Part shown: piece by piece, positions 1 to 12,367 of the stretch
Numbering within the stretch: position 1 is the first letter of the stretch
How the letters are laid out: each line of letters begins with the position of its first letter
From: Clostridia bacterium
GTDB taxonomy: Bacteria; Bacillota; Clostridia; Oscillospirales; Acutalibacteraceae
DNA length: 64,000 bases
Assembly: GCA_017548045.1 (NCBI GenBank)
Contig: JAFYNR010000012.1
Span: 1-64,000, forward strand
Direction of reading: 5' to 3'
Translations under genes and position numbers: made by a program
The notes under the pieces: generated by a model
Told to the model about the DNA's origin: nothing
The model's database searches: none
What the model saw: the letters and a program-made list of their open reading frames with translations, nothing else

Positions 1-2866
<2,866 letters not shown>

Positions 2867-2891
2867 AATATATACCTCCCTTGCTGATTAA

Positions 2892-2920
2892 ATGTTATCA
2901 CTTTAATGCGTCAAAGTCAA
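2892..2920 (-). promoter_or_regulatory. SigA-type promoter for the PHP-GH51 operon
   Basis: On the minus strand TTGACT and TAACAT are separated by 17 bp, 26 bp upstream of the PHP start codon. Confidence 0.55.
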
Positions 2921-2999
2921 AGGGACAAATTTTTTTCGGCTGATACCACAAAAAAGCCTCTTGCATATTGTTAAAAATAACTAATCAATTTCAAAAGTA

Positions 3000-3028
3000 T
3001 TGACGAACTTTTTCCGATTGACTATTAT
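3000..3028 (+). promoter_or_regulatory. SigA-type promoter for the secreted GH51
   Basis: TTGACG-N17-TATTAT lies about 40 bp upstream of the start codon at 3070. A second, weaker TTGACT lies inside the spacer. Confidence 0.6.
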
Positions 3029-3069
3029 TATATTGTAATTGTAAAAATGCTCGTCAAAGGAGATACGAA

Positions 3070-5781
3070 ATGAAATTCACCATTATTCAGGCTCTGAAAA
3101 AAGCCCTTGCGTCAATTATGGCGGCGCTGATGATCGGCGGTGCTTCGGGCACACCCGATATTGAAAGACCCGATGCAAACACCGTCACGCCTTACAGCAC
3201 GAAAAATGCGGATTACACCCTTGCCGTTGACGCCACGGACGAAATCCACGATATCAGCGACCTGCTTTTCGGTATCTTCTTTGAGGATATCAACTTTGCG
3301 GCTGACGGCGGACTTTATGCCGAAATGGTTGTGAACCGTTCATTCGAATTCACCGACCTTGCGGCAAACGATGCCCTTTACGGTTGGAATACGGTAAACG
3401 GTGCCGCCGCAGACGTTAATGACGAAAATCCTCTTAACGAAAACAATCCTCACTACCTTGTGCTTACCAACACGGGCGACACACCTGCGGGCATTGAGAA
3501 CGTGGGCTTCCTTGACGGAATGTCAATCGAAAGCGGCAAAAAATATAATTTCTCCGTTTATGCAAGAAGCACGGATTACACGGGTAAAATTTACGTTCAG
3601 CTTTGCTCGGGCAACACGGTTGCAGGCGAAGGAATAATCGAAGCCGTAAACAGCGAATGGCAGAAATACACCCTTACCCTTGACTGCACCGCCACGGATT
3701 TTGAAAATGCGTCTTTGCGTGTGCTGACGGACAAGGGCAGTGTTATGCTTGATATGGTGTCCCTTTTCCCCGTTGACACTTTCAAAGGCAGAGAAAACGG
3801 AATGAGAAAAGACCTTGGTGAAATGCTTGAAGCGCTTGAACCCAAATTTCTCCGTTTCCCCGGCGGATGCATAACCGAGGGCTACGATTATGAAACGTTA
3901 TATAACTGGAAAAACTCCATAGGCACGGGCAGTGACGGTCTGCCTCTTGAATTTGACGGTAAATACGGCGACGTTGCCGCAAGAAAACAAGGCATAAATC
4001 TTTGGACAAACGTTGCCGCAACCGACGACCCCTACCCTTGCTTTATGACCTACGGTCTGGGCTTTTACGAATATTTTCAGCTTGCCGAGGATATCGGTGC
4101 GGTAGGTGTTCCCGTTATCAACTGCGGTATTTACTGCCAGATGAGAGGTAAGGGCGGCGTTGATATGCAGAGCAAGGAATTCGCGCAGTACGTTCAGGAT
4201 ATGCACGACCTTATAGAATTCTGCCGCGGTGACGAAAACACGACCTGGGGCAAGGTGAGAGCTTCTCTCGGACATCCCGAGCCCTTTAAGCTGAAATATA
4301 TCTGCATCGGCAACGAGCAGGAGGGCGAGGTTTATTTTGAAAGATATCAGGTTTTCCTTGATTCATTCAATGAAGCAAAAGCAAAGAATCCCGACCTTTA
4401 TGAAGGAATTGAGCTGATTTATTCATCGGGCGCATCCGACGGCACTCACGGTGAAAACTATCTGAAATCCTATGAATACGCCAAAGAACAGCTCGGCAAT
4501 TCGGATAACGCCGCAGATTTTGCAGGTGCAACGGATCAGCATTATTACAATCAGCCCGAATGGTTCCTCAAAAATGCGGATTACTACGACGAAAAGAATT
4601 ATTCTCGCACCGTTGATGCAATGACCGACACTCTCTACGGCGGCGGTTTGCAGGTATTTCTGGGCGAATACGCCGCAAAATCAAATACTCTCAAAGCCGC
4701 ACTTGCGGAGGCGGCGTATATGACGGGTCTTGAGCGCAACGGCGATATCGTGCGAATGGCGGCGTATGCTCCCCTTTTCGGCAACCTTACCGCAACCCAC
4801 TGGTCACCCGACCTTATATGGTTCAACAATCATCAGGTAACGGGTTCAATCAGCTACTACGTTCAGAAGCTGTTCTCCGTCAACCAAGGCTCAAAGCTGC
4901 TCAGTTCAAGCCTTGACGGTGCAAAGATCGAGCAGAAACCTTTAAGCGGCAGAGTGGGCGTGGGCACCTGGTACACCGCCGCAGAATTCGACAACGTTAA
5001 AATCGTATCCAATGAAAACGGAAAGACTCTCGGCTCCGATAAATTCTCACTGCCTCTTAATTTCTGGTGGGGCTGGCAGGATGCTCACGACAGCGGAGAT
5101 TTCAAAATCAGCGGCGGCAGGCTTGTGCAGACAAACACCTGGATGCCCTATACCGAAACGGGCAAGGTTGCATATTTCGGCTGTGAGGATTGGAACAACT
5201 ACACCTACACCGTGGAAGCAACAAAGCTTGAGGGTGAGGAGGGCTTCATTATTCCCTTTGCGGTAAAGGATAAGGATAACTGTTATTTCTGGAACATAGG
5301 CGGCTGGGGCAACACCGTATCCTGCCTGCAGAAAATTGAAAACGGCGCAAAAACAAAAATGCTTGACACCGTGAAGCCCTGCACAATAGAAACAGGCAGA
5401 ACCTACGAAATAAAAATAGTAGTTGACGGCACATATGTTGAGTGTTATCTTGACGGTGAGCTTTACGCAAGCCACGATTTTGCAAGCGAAGCTGAGGCTG
5501 AGGCATATCACGTTGTCAGCACCGACGAAAGCGGCGATATCATTATCAAGATTGTCAACGTCACGGATTCAAGCAGGGTTTTTGCCGTTGACACAAATGC
5601 GGACGTAAAATCATCCGCAACCGTTCATCAGGTTGCAGGCGACAGCCTTGCCAATGACAATATTCTCGGTGCAAAAGAAGATTGCATTATGGAAGAATTC
5701 ACGGTTAACGGCTTTGCGGAAGATTTCAATTACACAGTGCCTGCATATTCCGTAACCTGCATAAGGCTCGAAAGAAAATGA
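3070..5781 (+). CDS. Large secreted GH51 alpha-L-arabinofuranosidase
   Basis: 903 residues. The first ~27 residues form a basic-hydrophobic signal-like segment. The enzyme then shows the GH51 N-terminal strand (LLFGIFFEDINFAADGG near 65-81), an inserted carbohydrate-binding-like beta domain (about 95-235), and the (beta/alpha)8 barrel with acid/base E416 in ICIGNEQEGE and nucleophile E533 in VFLGEYAA. After the GH51 beta-sandwich start there is a second jelly-roll-like insert (about 665-835; FWWGWQDAHDSGDF, WNIGGWGNTVSC) resembling a laminin-G/concanavalin-type domain. It would trim arabinose side chains outside the cell, complementing the cytoplasmic GH51 at the left edge. The start at 3070 follows AAAGGAGATACGAA. 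The Gly/Ala-rich end of the leader makes cleavage uncertain. Confidence 0.9.
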   Translation: MKFTIIQALKKALASIMAALMIGGASGTPDIERPDANTVTPYSTKNADYTLAVDATDEIHDISDLLFGIFFEDINFAADGGLYAEMVVNRSFEFTDLAANDALYGWNTVNGAAADVNDENPLNENNPHYLVLTNTGDTPAGIENVGFLDGMSIESGKKYNFSVYARSTDYTGKIYVQLCSGNTVAGEGIIEAVNSEWQKYTLTLDCTATDFENASLRVLTDKGSVMLDMVSLFPVDTFKGRENGMRKDLGEMLEALEPKFLRFPGGCITEGYDYETLYNWKNSIGTGSDGLPLEFDGKYGDVAARKQGINLWTNVAATDDPYPCFMTYGLGFYEYFQLAEDIGAVGVPVINCGIYCQMRGKGGVDMQSKEFAQYVQDMHDLIEFCRGDENTTWGKVRASLGHPEPFKLKYICIGNEQEGEVYFERYQVFLDSFNEAKAKNPDLYEGIELIYSSGASDGTHGENYLKSYEYAKEQLGNSDNAADFAGATDQHYYNQPEWFLKNADYYDEKNYSRTVDAMTDTLYGGGLQVFLGEYAAKSNTLKAALAEAAYMTGLERNGDIVRMAAYAPLFGNLTATHWSPDLIWFNNHQVTGSISYYVQKLFSVNQGSKLLSSSLDGAKIEQKPLSGRVGVGTWYTAAEFDNVKIVSNENGKTLGSDKFSLPLNFWWGWQDAHDSGDFKISGGRLVQTNTWMPYTETGKVAYFGCEDWNNYTYTVEATKLEGEEGFIIPFAVKDKDNCYFWNIGGWGNTVSCLQKIENGAKTKMLDTVKPCTIETGRTYEIKIVVDGTYVECYLDGELYASHDFASEAEAEAYHVVSTDESGDIIIKIVNVTDSSRVFAVDTNADVKSSATVHQVAGDSLANDNILGAKEDCIMEEFTVNGFAEDFNYTVPAYSVTCIRLERK

Positions 5782-5789
5782 AATAAAGG

Positions 5790-5818
5790 TTGATATACGG
5801 CAAAAAATTTGCTATTAT
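5790..5818 (+). promoter_or_regulatory. SigA-type promoter for GH130
   Basis: TTGATA-N17-TATTAT lies between the GH51 stop and the GH130 start (ATG at 5853), so GH130 has its own promoter despite the short gap. Confidence 0.65.
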
Positions 5819-5852
5819 AAAAACATAATTTTAATGTAAAGGAAAATTCGTT

Positions 5853-6803
5853 ATGGCAAAGATAATCGGCGCAAACATTCCCAACATCCCCTGGCAGGAT
5901 AAGCCCGAGGGTTACAGATACCCCGTGTGGCGTTACAGCGGCAACCCCGTTATCACAAGAGATAACCTCTATATGGCAAACAGCATTTTCAATTCTGCGG
6001 TTGTTCCCTACGGCGACGGCTTTGCAGGCGTATTCAGGGTTGACGTTATGAGCCGCGACCATACTCTTGTGGTAGGTTACAGCAAAGACGCAATCAACTG
6101 GGAACTTGAAGAAAAGGTTATTTTCAGAGGCTACGACCCCAGACTCTGCGAAATCGACGGCAAATATTACCTTTCATGGGTTAACCTTACACCTCACGGC
6201 ACAACAATCGGCATTGCATACACAACGGATTTCAAGGAGTGGGTTCAGCTTGAAGATGCCTGCTACCCCGTTGCCCGTAACGGTGTGCTTTTCCCCAGAA
6301 AGGTCAACGATGAATTCCTGCTTCTTATCAGACCCTGCGACAGAGGTCACACTCCCTACGGCGACATCTTCCTCAGCCACAGCAAGGATCTGACATACTG
6401 GGGCAAGCACAGATTCGTTATGAAGCCCGAAAAGAACTGGGAAATGACAAAGGTAGGCGCAGGCCCCACTCCCATTGAAACCGACGAAGGCTGGCTTATG
6501 TTCTACCACGGCGTGCTCACAAGCTGCAACGGTTTCACATACGCAATGGGTGCCGCAATTCTCGATAAGGACGAGCCCTGGAAGGTGCTCCACAGAGCAG
6601 ACTGCTTCCTTCTCGCTCCCCACGAGCTCTACGAATGTGTTGGCGACGTACCCAACGTTGTGTTCCCCTGTGCCGCACTTGCAGATGCCGAAACAGGCAG
6701 AATCGCAATCTATTACGGCGCCGCGGATACCACCGTTGCAATGGCATTCACAACCGTTGACGAAACCATCGATTTCATCAAAAAGAACGATCTTATCAAA
6801 TAA
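5853..6803 (+). CDS. GH130 beta-mannoside phosphorylase-like enzyme
   Basis: 316 residues, no signal peptide, cytoplasmic. The five-bladed propeller signatures of GH130 are present: WRYSGNPVITRD near the start, NSAVVPYGDGFAGVFRVD, the RGYDPRLCEIDG motif carrying the proposed proton-donor Asp (about residue 90-95), GAGPTPIETDEGWLMFYHG, and a terminal YYGAADTTVAMAF. The family phosphorolyses or hydrolyses beta-1,2- or beta-1,4-mannosides to give mannose-1-phosphate. The length matches the short phosphorylase subgroups. The neighbouring GH51 genes point to hemicellulose breakdown. Which linkage is cut cannot be read from the sequence. Confidence 0.9.
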   Translation: MAKIIGANIPNIPWQDKPEGYRYPVWRYSGNPVITRDNLYMANSIFNSAVVPYGDGFAGVFRVDVMSRDHTLVVGYSKDAINWELEEKVIFRGYDPRLCEIDGKYYLSWVNLTPHGTTIGIAYTTDFKEWVQLEDACYPVARNGVLFPRKVNDEFLLLIRPCDRGHTPYGDIFLSHSKDLTYWGKHRFVMKPEKNWEMTKVGAGPTPIETDEGWLMFYHGVLTSCNGFTYAMGAAILDKDEPWKVLHRADCFLLAPHELYECVGDVPNVVFPCAALADAETGRIAIYYGAADTTVAMAFTTVDETIDFIKKNDLIK

Positions 6804-6830
6804 AATAAATCTGCGATTTATACAAATCAA

Positions 6831-6866
6831 AAGGACGGTTTTTGTGCAAAATTCCGTCCTTTTTTC
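6831..6866 (+). terminator. Intrinsic terminator after GH130
   Basis: 8-bp stem AAGGACGG/CCGTCCTT followed by a T run. Confidence 0.85.
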
Positions 6867-6980
6867 ATTTTTATAAAAAATTTTTCGTAAATTAAAAGTG
6901 AGCATTTGCTATGAAAACAAGAGAAAAAACGAGAAAAAACGAGCTTGTGAAATGTAAATTAAAAAATTCAAAAAAACCTA

Positions 6981-7009
6981 TTGACAAGTTGTTGCCCTTA
7001 TGATAATAT
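6981..7009 (+). promoter_or_regulatory. SigA-type promoter for rplM-rpsI
   Basis: TTGACA-N17-TAATAT (alternative -10 GATAAT with N15). The leader is only about 30 nt, too short for a structured ribosomal-protein leader. Confidence 0.65.
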
Positions 7010-7045
7010 ATGCAGGCACGAAAAAATTAATTTGGAGGAAATGTT

Positions 7046-7474
7046 ATGTCTACTTATATGCCTAAAGCGGGCGATATCGTCCGTAAGTGGTATGTGATCG
7101 ATGCAGCAGGCAAGCCCATGGGTAAGGTTGCCGTTGAAGCAGCAAAGCTTCTCAGAGGCAAGCACAAGGCTATGTTCACACCCAACGCTGACTGCGGTGA
7201 TCACGTAATCATCATCAATGCAGAGAAAGCAGTTCTCACAGGCAAGAAGCTTGACCAGAAGATGTACTATCATCACTCAGGCTACATCGGCCATCTCAAA
7301 GAGGTTAAGTACAGCACTCTTATGAAAACAAAACCCGATTTCGCTATGACACTCGCTGTTAAGGGTATGATCCCCGACACAGTTATCGGCCGCAAGGCTC
7401 TCACCAGACTTCGCGTAGTTAAGGGCGCAGACCACGCTCATGCAGCTCAGAAGCCCGAAGCTTGGGAATTTTAA
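7046..7474 (+). CDS. rplM: 50S ribosomal protein L13
   Basis: 142 residues, the normal bacterial length. Typical L13 blocks are seen: KWYVIDAAGKPMGKVAVEAA, LLRGKHKAMFTPNADCGDHV and the C-terminal VKGMIPDTVIGRKALTRLRV. It is an early-assembling large-subunit protein. GGAGG precedes the ATG. It is followed 19 bp later by rpsI, the near-universal L13-S9 operon. Confidence 0.98.
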   Translation: MSTYMPKAGDIVRKWYVIDAAGKPMGKVAVEAAKLLRGKHKAMFTPNADCGDHVIIINAEKAVLTGKKLDQKMYYHHSGYIGHLKEVKYSTLMKTKPDFAMTLAVKGMIPDTVIGRKALTRLRVVKGADHAHAAQKPEAWEF

Positions 7475-7493
7475 GAAAGGGAGGCTATAAATA

Positions 7494-7892
7494 ATGTACG
7501 AATCAAATCCTTATTTCTACGGCACAGGCCGCAGAAAGAGCTCAGTAGCACGTGTTCGTGTATATGCAGGTACCGGCAAAATCATCATCAATGACAGAGA
7601 AATCGATGATTACTTCGGTCTTGAAACACTCAAACTCATCGTTCGTCAGCCTCTCGCTCTTACAGACACAGCTGAGAAGTTTGACATCATCTGCCGTGTA
7701 GGCGGCGGCGGTGTAACAGGCCAGGCAGGTGCTATCCGTCACGGTATCGCACGTGCACTTCTTCAGTATGACGAAAACCTTCGTCCCGCACTCAAGAAGG
7801 CAGGCTTCCTCACCAGAGACCCCAGAATGAAGGAAAGAAAGAAATACGGTCTCAAAGGTGCTCGTCGCGCTCCCCAGTTCTCAAAGAGATAA
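7494..7892 (+). CDS. rpsI: 30S ribosomal protein S9
   Basis: 132 residues, full length. It starts [20 protein letters not shown] and ends with the conserved basic tail RRAPQFSKR that reaches the ribosomal P site. The last five codons and stop lie inside a 55-bp sequence repeated at 24314-24368. rpsI is intact here, so if an element inserted, the repeat restored the C-terminal codons. Confidence 0.98.
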   Translation: MYESNPYFYGTGRRKSSVARVRVYAGTGKIIINDREIDDYFGLETLKLIVRQPLALTDTAEKFDIICRVGGGGVTGQAGAIRHGIARALLQYDENLRPALKKAGFLTRDPRMKERKKYGLKGARRAPQFSKR

Positions 7893-7930
7893 TTTATCCC
7901 GAATGGGGATTATCGAAAACCCTTGGAATC
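7876..7930 (+). repeat. Left copy of 55-bp direct repeat (candidate attL)
   Basis: Exact 55-bp match to 24314-24368, covering the last FSKR codons and stop of rpsI, the spacer and the left arm of the rpsI terminator. Similarity resumes beyond the terminator loop (TTCCAAGGGTTCTTTT in both copies). Confidence 0.85.
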
Positions 7931-7957
7931 AACCGATTCCAAGGGTTCTTTTCTTTT
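7918..7957 (+). terminator. rpsI operon terminator
   Basis: 13-bp perfect stem AACCCTTGGAATC/GATTCCAAGGGTT with an AACC loop and a T-rich tail. Confidence 0.9.
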
Positions 7958-7995
7958 TTCGGAACAGAAGCCAAAGTGATAATTTCAATAATTAC

Positions 7996-8035
7996 GCAAA
8001 AACACAGATTCGGAGGTTAAACCGAATCTGTGTTT
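7996..8035 (-). terminator. Terminator of the leftward sigma-LRR module
   Basis: 14-bp stem AAACACAGATTCGG/CCGAATCTGTGTTT just after the LRR stop codon, with a T run in the minus direction. Confidence 0.85.
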
Positions 8036-8047
8036 CGTTATGTTCTG

Positions 8048-10573
8048 TTAATACCAGATAAATCCAAGAAGAAGAATTCGGATTATCCATTGCCACCAGG
8101 CATAGGAAACGGTGATTTCAAATTCATCCGTATAGCCGCCATATGCGACTGTAATTGTTTTGGTTCCGACGGAATCAACATCAAAACCGTATGCGGTAAC
8201 GGCTTTTATGTCATTTATGATTTTTGATGTGCCGTCCGAATACATCATTTTAATAACAAGCCCGCTTAAGTCAAGGCTGTCAACCTTGTATATATACTGT
8301 GTTTTATCAGGCAGAGATACAATTCTTATGCCTGTAACGGTTACTTTAGGCTGTTCAGGAACAACAGGTGTTTCGACTTTTTCATATTCCGCAACGACCG
8401 TTAAATCATTTGCAGGCATTGTTTCGGGCAATTCGGGAGTCCATCCGATGAAATTATATCCGTCTTTTTCAGGACTTGCCGGTGCTGTGATTGTTTCTCC
8501 GTAATCAAGAGTTATCGGGGAGATTTCACTTCCGCCTGCCGTGTCAAACGTGATTGTATATTGATTTACCTGCCATACTGCGGTGAATTCAATATTTTGT
8601 GCAGGCATCGTATCGGGAACTTCAGGAGCCCAGCCAACGAATGTGTAACCCTCTTTTTCGGGCGCTTCAGGTTGTGTTATAGCAGTTTGTTCCGTAACCG
8701 TCTGCTCTGTTGCAACTCCGTCAACAATCCATTTGATTGTGTAATCCTGCTTGGAAGTGTATTCCGTGCAAACAGCATATTCGCTGAAATGATTTGTTTC
8801 GAGAATGATATATCCATCGATAATTTTTATTTCGCCGTGAGTAAACACCTCATAATCTCCGGGTTCTGTTCCGTCAGAAAACCAATGAACAACTTTGAAT
8901 TTGTTAAGTGCCTCTTCGGAAGGGTTAACAAATATTTTTTCACCGTTATGTTCATAACTGAACACACCGTCAATGAATTCAAGAGTATTGTAATCAGTTA
9001 TATCATCAAGGTTCAGTATCGATGATGACACAAATTCCATAAATCTGTCAGGTGTTTTGATTTTAACGGTTATTTTCTCATCTTCCAACGGCTGAACGGC
9101 GTTGCCGTCACCGTCAACAATTTTAATTTCAAGTACTTTTATCGGTTCTATCTCGTTTTTTATATAATACCCGTTTCGGTCATACTTGGGACTTACAGGT
9201 GTCACTTCACAAACATCAAGGTGAATATTGCCTGCTTCCCAGCTGAAATTTTCATCTGTATGCTGGATAATAACGGAGCTGTCTTCGTTTCTGAGAGTAT
9301 AATGAACAGTAATTCCCGCAAAGCTTTCGCCTGCAGTTGCCCGCTTCCATTCAGCTTTTGTGTTGTTGTAATATATATCTGTGATTCCGCTTTTTTCAAA
9401 TGCCGATGCGTCTATTTGCTTGACAGTGGCAGGAATGTCAACAGATTTCAGACTGCGTGTATTATAGAAAGCTCTTTCTCCGATTGACTCAAGACCGTCA
9501 GCCATAACAACTTCATCAAGAGCTTCCGCTCCGTAAAAAACAGTAGCCGGCAGTGTTGTCAGGCTTTTGGGAATTTCAATTTTCTTGAGTTTTGAGCAGC
9601 TGTGGAAAGCACTTTTTCCGAGAACTTTAAGATTATCGGAAAGATTAACCGTTTCAAGCTTTTTGCAGTTTATGAATGCATAGTCGTTTATATATTCAAC
9701 ATTGTCTGCCATATCAACAGAAGTAATTGTGCTGCCATCAAAAACTCTTGAGGCGATGAGTGTTGTTTTGGTGAAAAGTCTGCATTCGTCAGCAAGTTTT
9801 TCGTTATCAACCGCTATAAGGTTTGTTCCGATATACAGCAATCCGTTGTCCCAGTTCGCATAATCGTTATAGTATCCGGTGTTAAAGAAGGCATTATCGC
9901 CTATAAAATTTACTGATTTTGGAATGGTGATGCTTATAACACCCGTGCAGTTATAGAAAGCGTTGTTGCCGATTTTTGTAACCCCTTCGGGAATAACAAG
10001 CTTACCGTAAACCTGCTTTCCGTCAATATAAAGATTATCGGCATAATATGTAGGCACAGAGGTTGCCACCGTGTAAGTATCAATATCACACCAACCTGCA
10101 ACATCTCCCGAATAATATATATCAATCAAGCCGTTGCAGTTGGAAAAGGCATACGATTCAATCTTTTTCACACCGCTGCCGATAAACACTTTTTCAAGTC
10201 CTTTGCAGTTATAGAAAGTTCGCGGAGCAATCAACAAAACAGAATCTGCAATATGAGCTTCTTTGACTTTTTCAAACCCCTCAAAAGCTTTGAAGCAGGT
10301 GTTTGTTATGCCTTCGGCGACAGTTATCTTGGTGACATCGGCTTTATATGACTGCCAGGGAATGTTCACATAATTCGATGAGGTCGCTCTTCCCATTTCA
10401 CCTTCGCCGCTAATGTAGAGTTCTCCGTCTGCATAAACGGTCCAGCTTATCCCATCATATGTTCCGCTTGCTGTTATTTCACGTTCTTCTGCAAAAGCGG
10501 TGATTCCGCATAAAAGCATTATTAATGCGACTGCAAGACAGCCGATTTTACTGAATTTCATAAAATGATTCAT
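8048..10573 (-). CDS. Secreted BspA-like LRR protein with InlB-type repeats and hydrophobic C-tail
   Basis: 841 residues. Signal peptide 1-28 (ending TAFAEE). A short beta segment (ASGTYDGISWTVYADGELYISGEGEM) precedes a run of LRR_5/BspA-type repeats (about 65-415; motifs such as IGNNAFYNCTGVISITIPKSV). A conserved beta region follows (about 430-625), then two InlB-type repeats (about 630-765; EGYTFVGWAPEVPDTMPAQN, DGYNFIGWTPELPETMPAND). A bacterial Ig-like domain with YSDGT comes next, and the protein ends in WWQWIIRILLLGFIWY. The same tail occurs in the LRR protein at 14707-16884. It lies 17 bp after the membrane-linked sigma gene on the same strand. A role as extracellular adhesin or sensor partner of that sigma factor is inferred. 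Confidence 0.85.
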   Translation of the reverse strand: MNHFMKFSKIGCLAVALIMLLCGITAFAEEREITASGTYDGISWTVYADGELYISGEGEMGRATSSNYVNIPWQSYKADVTKITVAEGITNTCFKAFEGFEKVKEAHIADSVLLIAPRTFYNCKGLEKVFIGSGVKKIESYAFSNCNGLIDIYYSGDVAGWCDIDTYTVATSVPTYYADNLYIDGKQVYGKLVIPEGVTKIGNNAFYNCTGVISITIPKSVNFIGDNAFFNTGYYNDYANWDNGLLYIGTNLIAVDNEKLADECRLFTKTTLIASRVFDGSTITSVDMADNVEYINDYAFINCKKLETVNLSDNLKVLGKSAFHSCSKLKKIEIPKSLTTLPATVFYGAEALDEVVMADGLESIGERAFYNTRSLKSVDIPATVKQIDASAFEKSGITDIYYNNTKAEWKRATAGESFAGITVHYTLRNEDSSVIIQHTDENFSWEAGNIHLDVCEVTPVSPKYDRNGYYIKNEIEPIKVLEIKIVDGDGNAVQPLEDEKITVKIKTPDRFMEFVSSSILNLDDITDYNTLEFIDGVFSYEHNGEKIFVNPSEEALNKFKVVHWFSDGTEPGDYEVFTHGEIKIIDGYIILETNHFSEYAVCTEYTSKQDYTIKWIVDGVATEQTVTEQTAITQPEAPEKEGYTFVGWAPEVPDTMPAQNIEFTAVWQVNQYTITFDTAGGSEISPITLDYGETITAPASPEKDGYNFIGWTPELPETMPANDLTVVAEYEKVETPVVPEQPKVTVTGIRIVSLPDKTQYIYKVDSLDLSGLVIKMMYSDGTSKIINDIKAVTAYGFDVDSVGTKTITVAYGGYTDEFEITVSYAWWQWIIRILLLGFIWY

Positions 10574-10590
10574 ATCAACATCTCCGTTTT

Positions 10591-12114
10591 TTAAATTTCA
10601 TAAGCCGTTGCAGTGTAGTTGCCTCCGGGTTCAGTTGTTACGCTGAAACTGTCTGCCATTGCATCTATACCGTGCTGACTCATCAGACCTGATTCTATGT
10701 CGGAATCGGAAAGAGTAACTCCCGAATCAAAAGTTAAATTATAAGTCTTATATTCACTTCCGGAACCCGCACTGTAAACTTTAACCGTCACTGTTGCAGG
10801 CGAAGCAGATTCGGTTGTAGTGGTGGTCGTTATTGCCTTGGTAGTCGTAACAGTCTTTGTGGTAGTTGGTGTTGTTGTTACTTCTTCCGTTGTTGTTTCT
10901 TTCTTGGTGGTTTCAGACTTTGTTGTGGTTGTTGTCTGAGGCTTGGTGGTAGTTGTTGTTTGCTTTTGCGTTGTAGTATTGGCTTTGGTGGTTGATTTGG
11001 TTGTTGTATTATTCGCAACAGTTGATTTCTCGGTTTCTTTTGATTGAGTAACCGTTGTTGATTTATTGTTCGTTGAATACTCTGCCGTTGAACTTTCCGT
11101 TTCCGCAACAGCAGGTATAAACACCGTTTCGCTCTCGAATCCGTAATCGGGAGCAGTTGTAACCTGTTCAACATAAGCGGTTGTTGTTTCTTCTCTTGCT
11201 TCTATCTTATTTTTCACAACAACTGTTGTTACAGTAGCCGAACCGGTTGCAATCGTTGCGGCGGTAATTCCTGCAACAACTTTCTGAGCAACGCTCATTG
11301 CTGCAACCTTTGCGCCTATGCCCGTTGCGGCGGTGGCCGTTGTACCTGCGGCAGATGCGGTTGCACTTGCAGCTGTTGTTGCTGTAGCGGCAGTTGAAGC
11401 AGCGGCAATTCCTGCTTGGGAAGCTGCGGTTACGCCTGCAAAAGCAGCGGTTTGTGCGGCACTTCCCGCAAATGCTGCAGCAGTAATATCTGCCGACCTT
11501 TTGAGTGCAAATATAACAAGACCGAATGGCGCAATACCGAAAAGCGGAAGTCCTTTTTTCTTCCACTTCTCTGCTTCTTTTTCAATATCGTCTTTTGCTC
11601 TTGAAATCCTGCTTTTGACAGCACTTTCCGTTATGCCGAGTTCATTTGCGATTTCCGCATAACTCATATCATATCTGAATCGAAGAAGAAGACACAATCG
11701 CTTTTCTTCCGTTAAACAGCCGAGAATTTCGTTGACATCTTCAATCCGTTCTTCTGTTTCGAGCGATGCTTCGGGTATAACCGAAATATCTTCGTCTTCA
11801 ATATTATCGATTATTTCATATTGGTCTTCGGTCAGAGCCGAAGGCTTTTTCTTTTTTATGTAGTCGCGGCTTTTGTTTGCAGCAATTCTTATAAGCCAAT
11901 TTTTGATTTTTTCAGGCTCATTGAGAGTTGAGATGTTTTCCATTGCCGCCACAAAACAATCCTGCATCAAATCACGGGATTCTTCTTTGTTTTTTGTTAT
12001 TTCGCAGGCGATTGCATAGATTTCGGGTGACAACTCAACATATAACTTTTCAAAAGCCGCCATATCTCCGTTTTTTGCTTTTTGAGCAAGTTCGGACAGT
12101 TGAAGATTATCCAT
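10591..12114 (-). CDS. ECF-type sigma factor fused to membrane segment, Thr-rich stalk and C-terminal domain
   Basis: 507 residues. Sigma region 2 spans about 18-88 (FEKLYVELSPEIYAIACEIT, SRDLMQDCFVAAMENI, NWLIRIAANKSRDYIKKKK). Region 4 spans about 130-185 (LGCLTEEKRLCLLLRFRYDM, YAEIANELGITESAVKSRIS). An Ala/Thr-rich stretch (210-275) leads to a hydrophobic helix at 279-300, then a charged KNKIEAREE. A Thr/Lys/Gln stalk follows (about 309-440) and a small beta-like domain (about 443-507) similar to that of the paralogue at 13039-14688. Predicted topology is sigma domain in the cytoplasm, stalk and sensor outside, so release would require proteolysis; that is inference. GTT-rich minus-strand sequence made the stalk visible. 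It is first in a two-gene leftward operon with the LRR gene. Confidence 0.85.
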   Translation of the reverse strand: MDNLQLSELAQKAKNGDMAAFEKLYVELSPEIYAIACEITKNKEESRDLMQDCFVAAMENISTLNEPEKIKNWLIRIAANKSRDYIKKKKPSALTEDQYEIIDNIEDEDISVIPEASLETEERIEDVNEILGCLTEEKRLCLLLRFRYDMSYAEIANELGITESAVKSRISRAKDDIEKEAEKWKKKGLPLFGIAPFGLVIFALKRSADITAAAFAGSAAQTAAFAGVTAASQAGIAAASTAATATTAASATASAAGTTATAATGIGAKVAAMSVAQKVVAGITAATIATGSATVTTVVVKNKIEAREETTTAYVEQVTTAPDYGFESETVFIPAVAETESSTAEYSTNNKSTTVTQSKETEKSTVANNTTTKSTTKANTTTQKQTTTTTKPQTTTTTKSETTKKETTTEEVTTTPTTTKTVTTTKAITTTTTTESASPATVTVKVYSAGSGSEYKTYNLTFDSGVTLSDSDIESGLMSQHGIDAMADSFSVTTEPGGNYTATAYEI

Positions 12115-12144
12115 CGGTTACTTCCTTTTTCATAAACTGTTCAT

Positions 12145-12173
12145 ATTATAACAAACCAATTTATGTATTTCAA
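12145..12173 (-). promoter_or_regulatory. SigA-type promoter of the leftward sigma-LRR module
   Basis: TTGAAA-N17-TATAAT on the minus strand, about 30 bp upstream of the sigma ATG. This contrasts with the ECF-type promoter of the rightward module. Confidence 0.75.
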
Positions 12174-12328
12174 TTTATTATGACGAATTTTGTCGGCATT
12201 TGTCCCTATTAAATTTTTGTAAACAATATTTGCTGTCTGCAACTTTTTTTCTTTGAAATCGTCGAATTATTTTTCAAAAACCTGCAACTTTTTGATTTTT
12301 CAATCGACATATTATATAGAAGGTAAAA

Positions 12329-12364
12329 TAAAAAACGGCATCCGCGCACACGAATACCGTTTTT
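12329..12364 (-). terminator. Terminator of the XRE gene
   Basis: 11-bp stem with two G-T pairs (AACGGTATTCG/CGGATGCCGTT in the minus sense) followed by TTTTATTTT. Confidence 0.75.
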
Positions 12365-12367
12365 GCG

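Noticed and set aside
6921..6940. GAGAAAAAAC tandem pair upstream of rplM
   Set aside because: Two 10-bp units of low-complexity sequence; no structure or conserved element suggested.
10878..11174. Gln/Arg-rich open frame inside the leftward sigma gene
   Set aside because: Alternative frame of the Thr stalk; no ribosome binding site.
12180..12207. Possible ECF promoter (AGGGAC-N16-CGTCAT) on the minus strand upstream of the leftward sigma gene
   Set aside because: Lacks the AACC core of the three matching promoters, and a much better TTGAAA-N17-TATAAT promoter lies nearer the gene.
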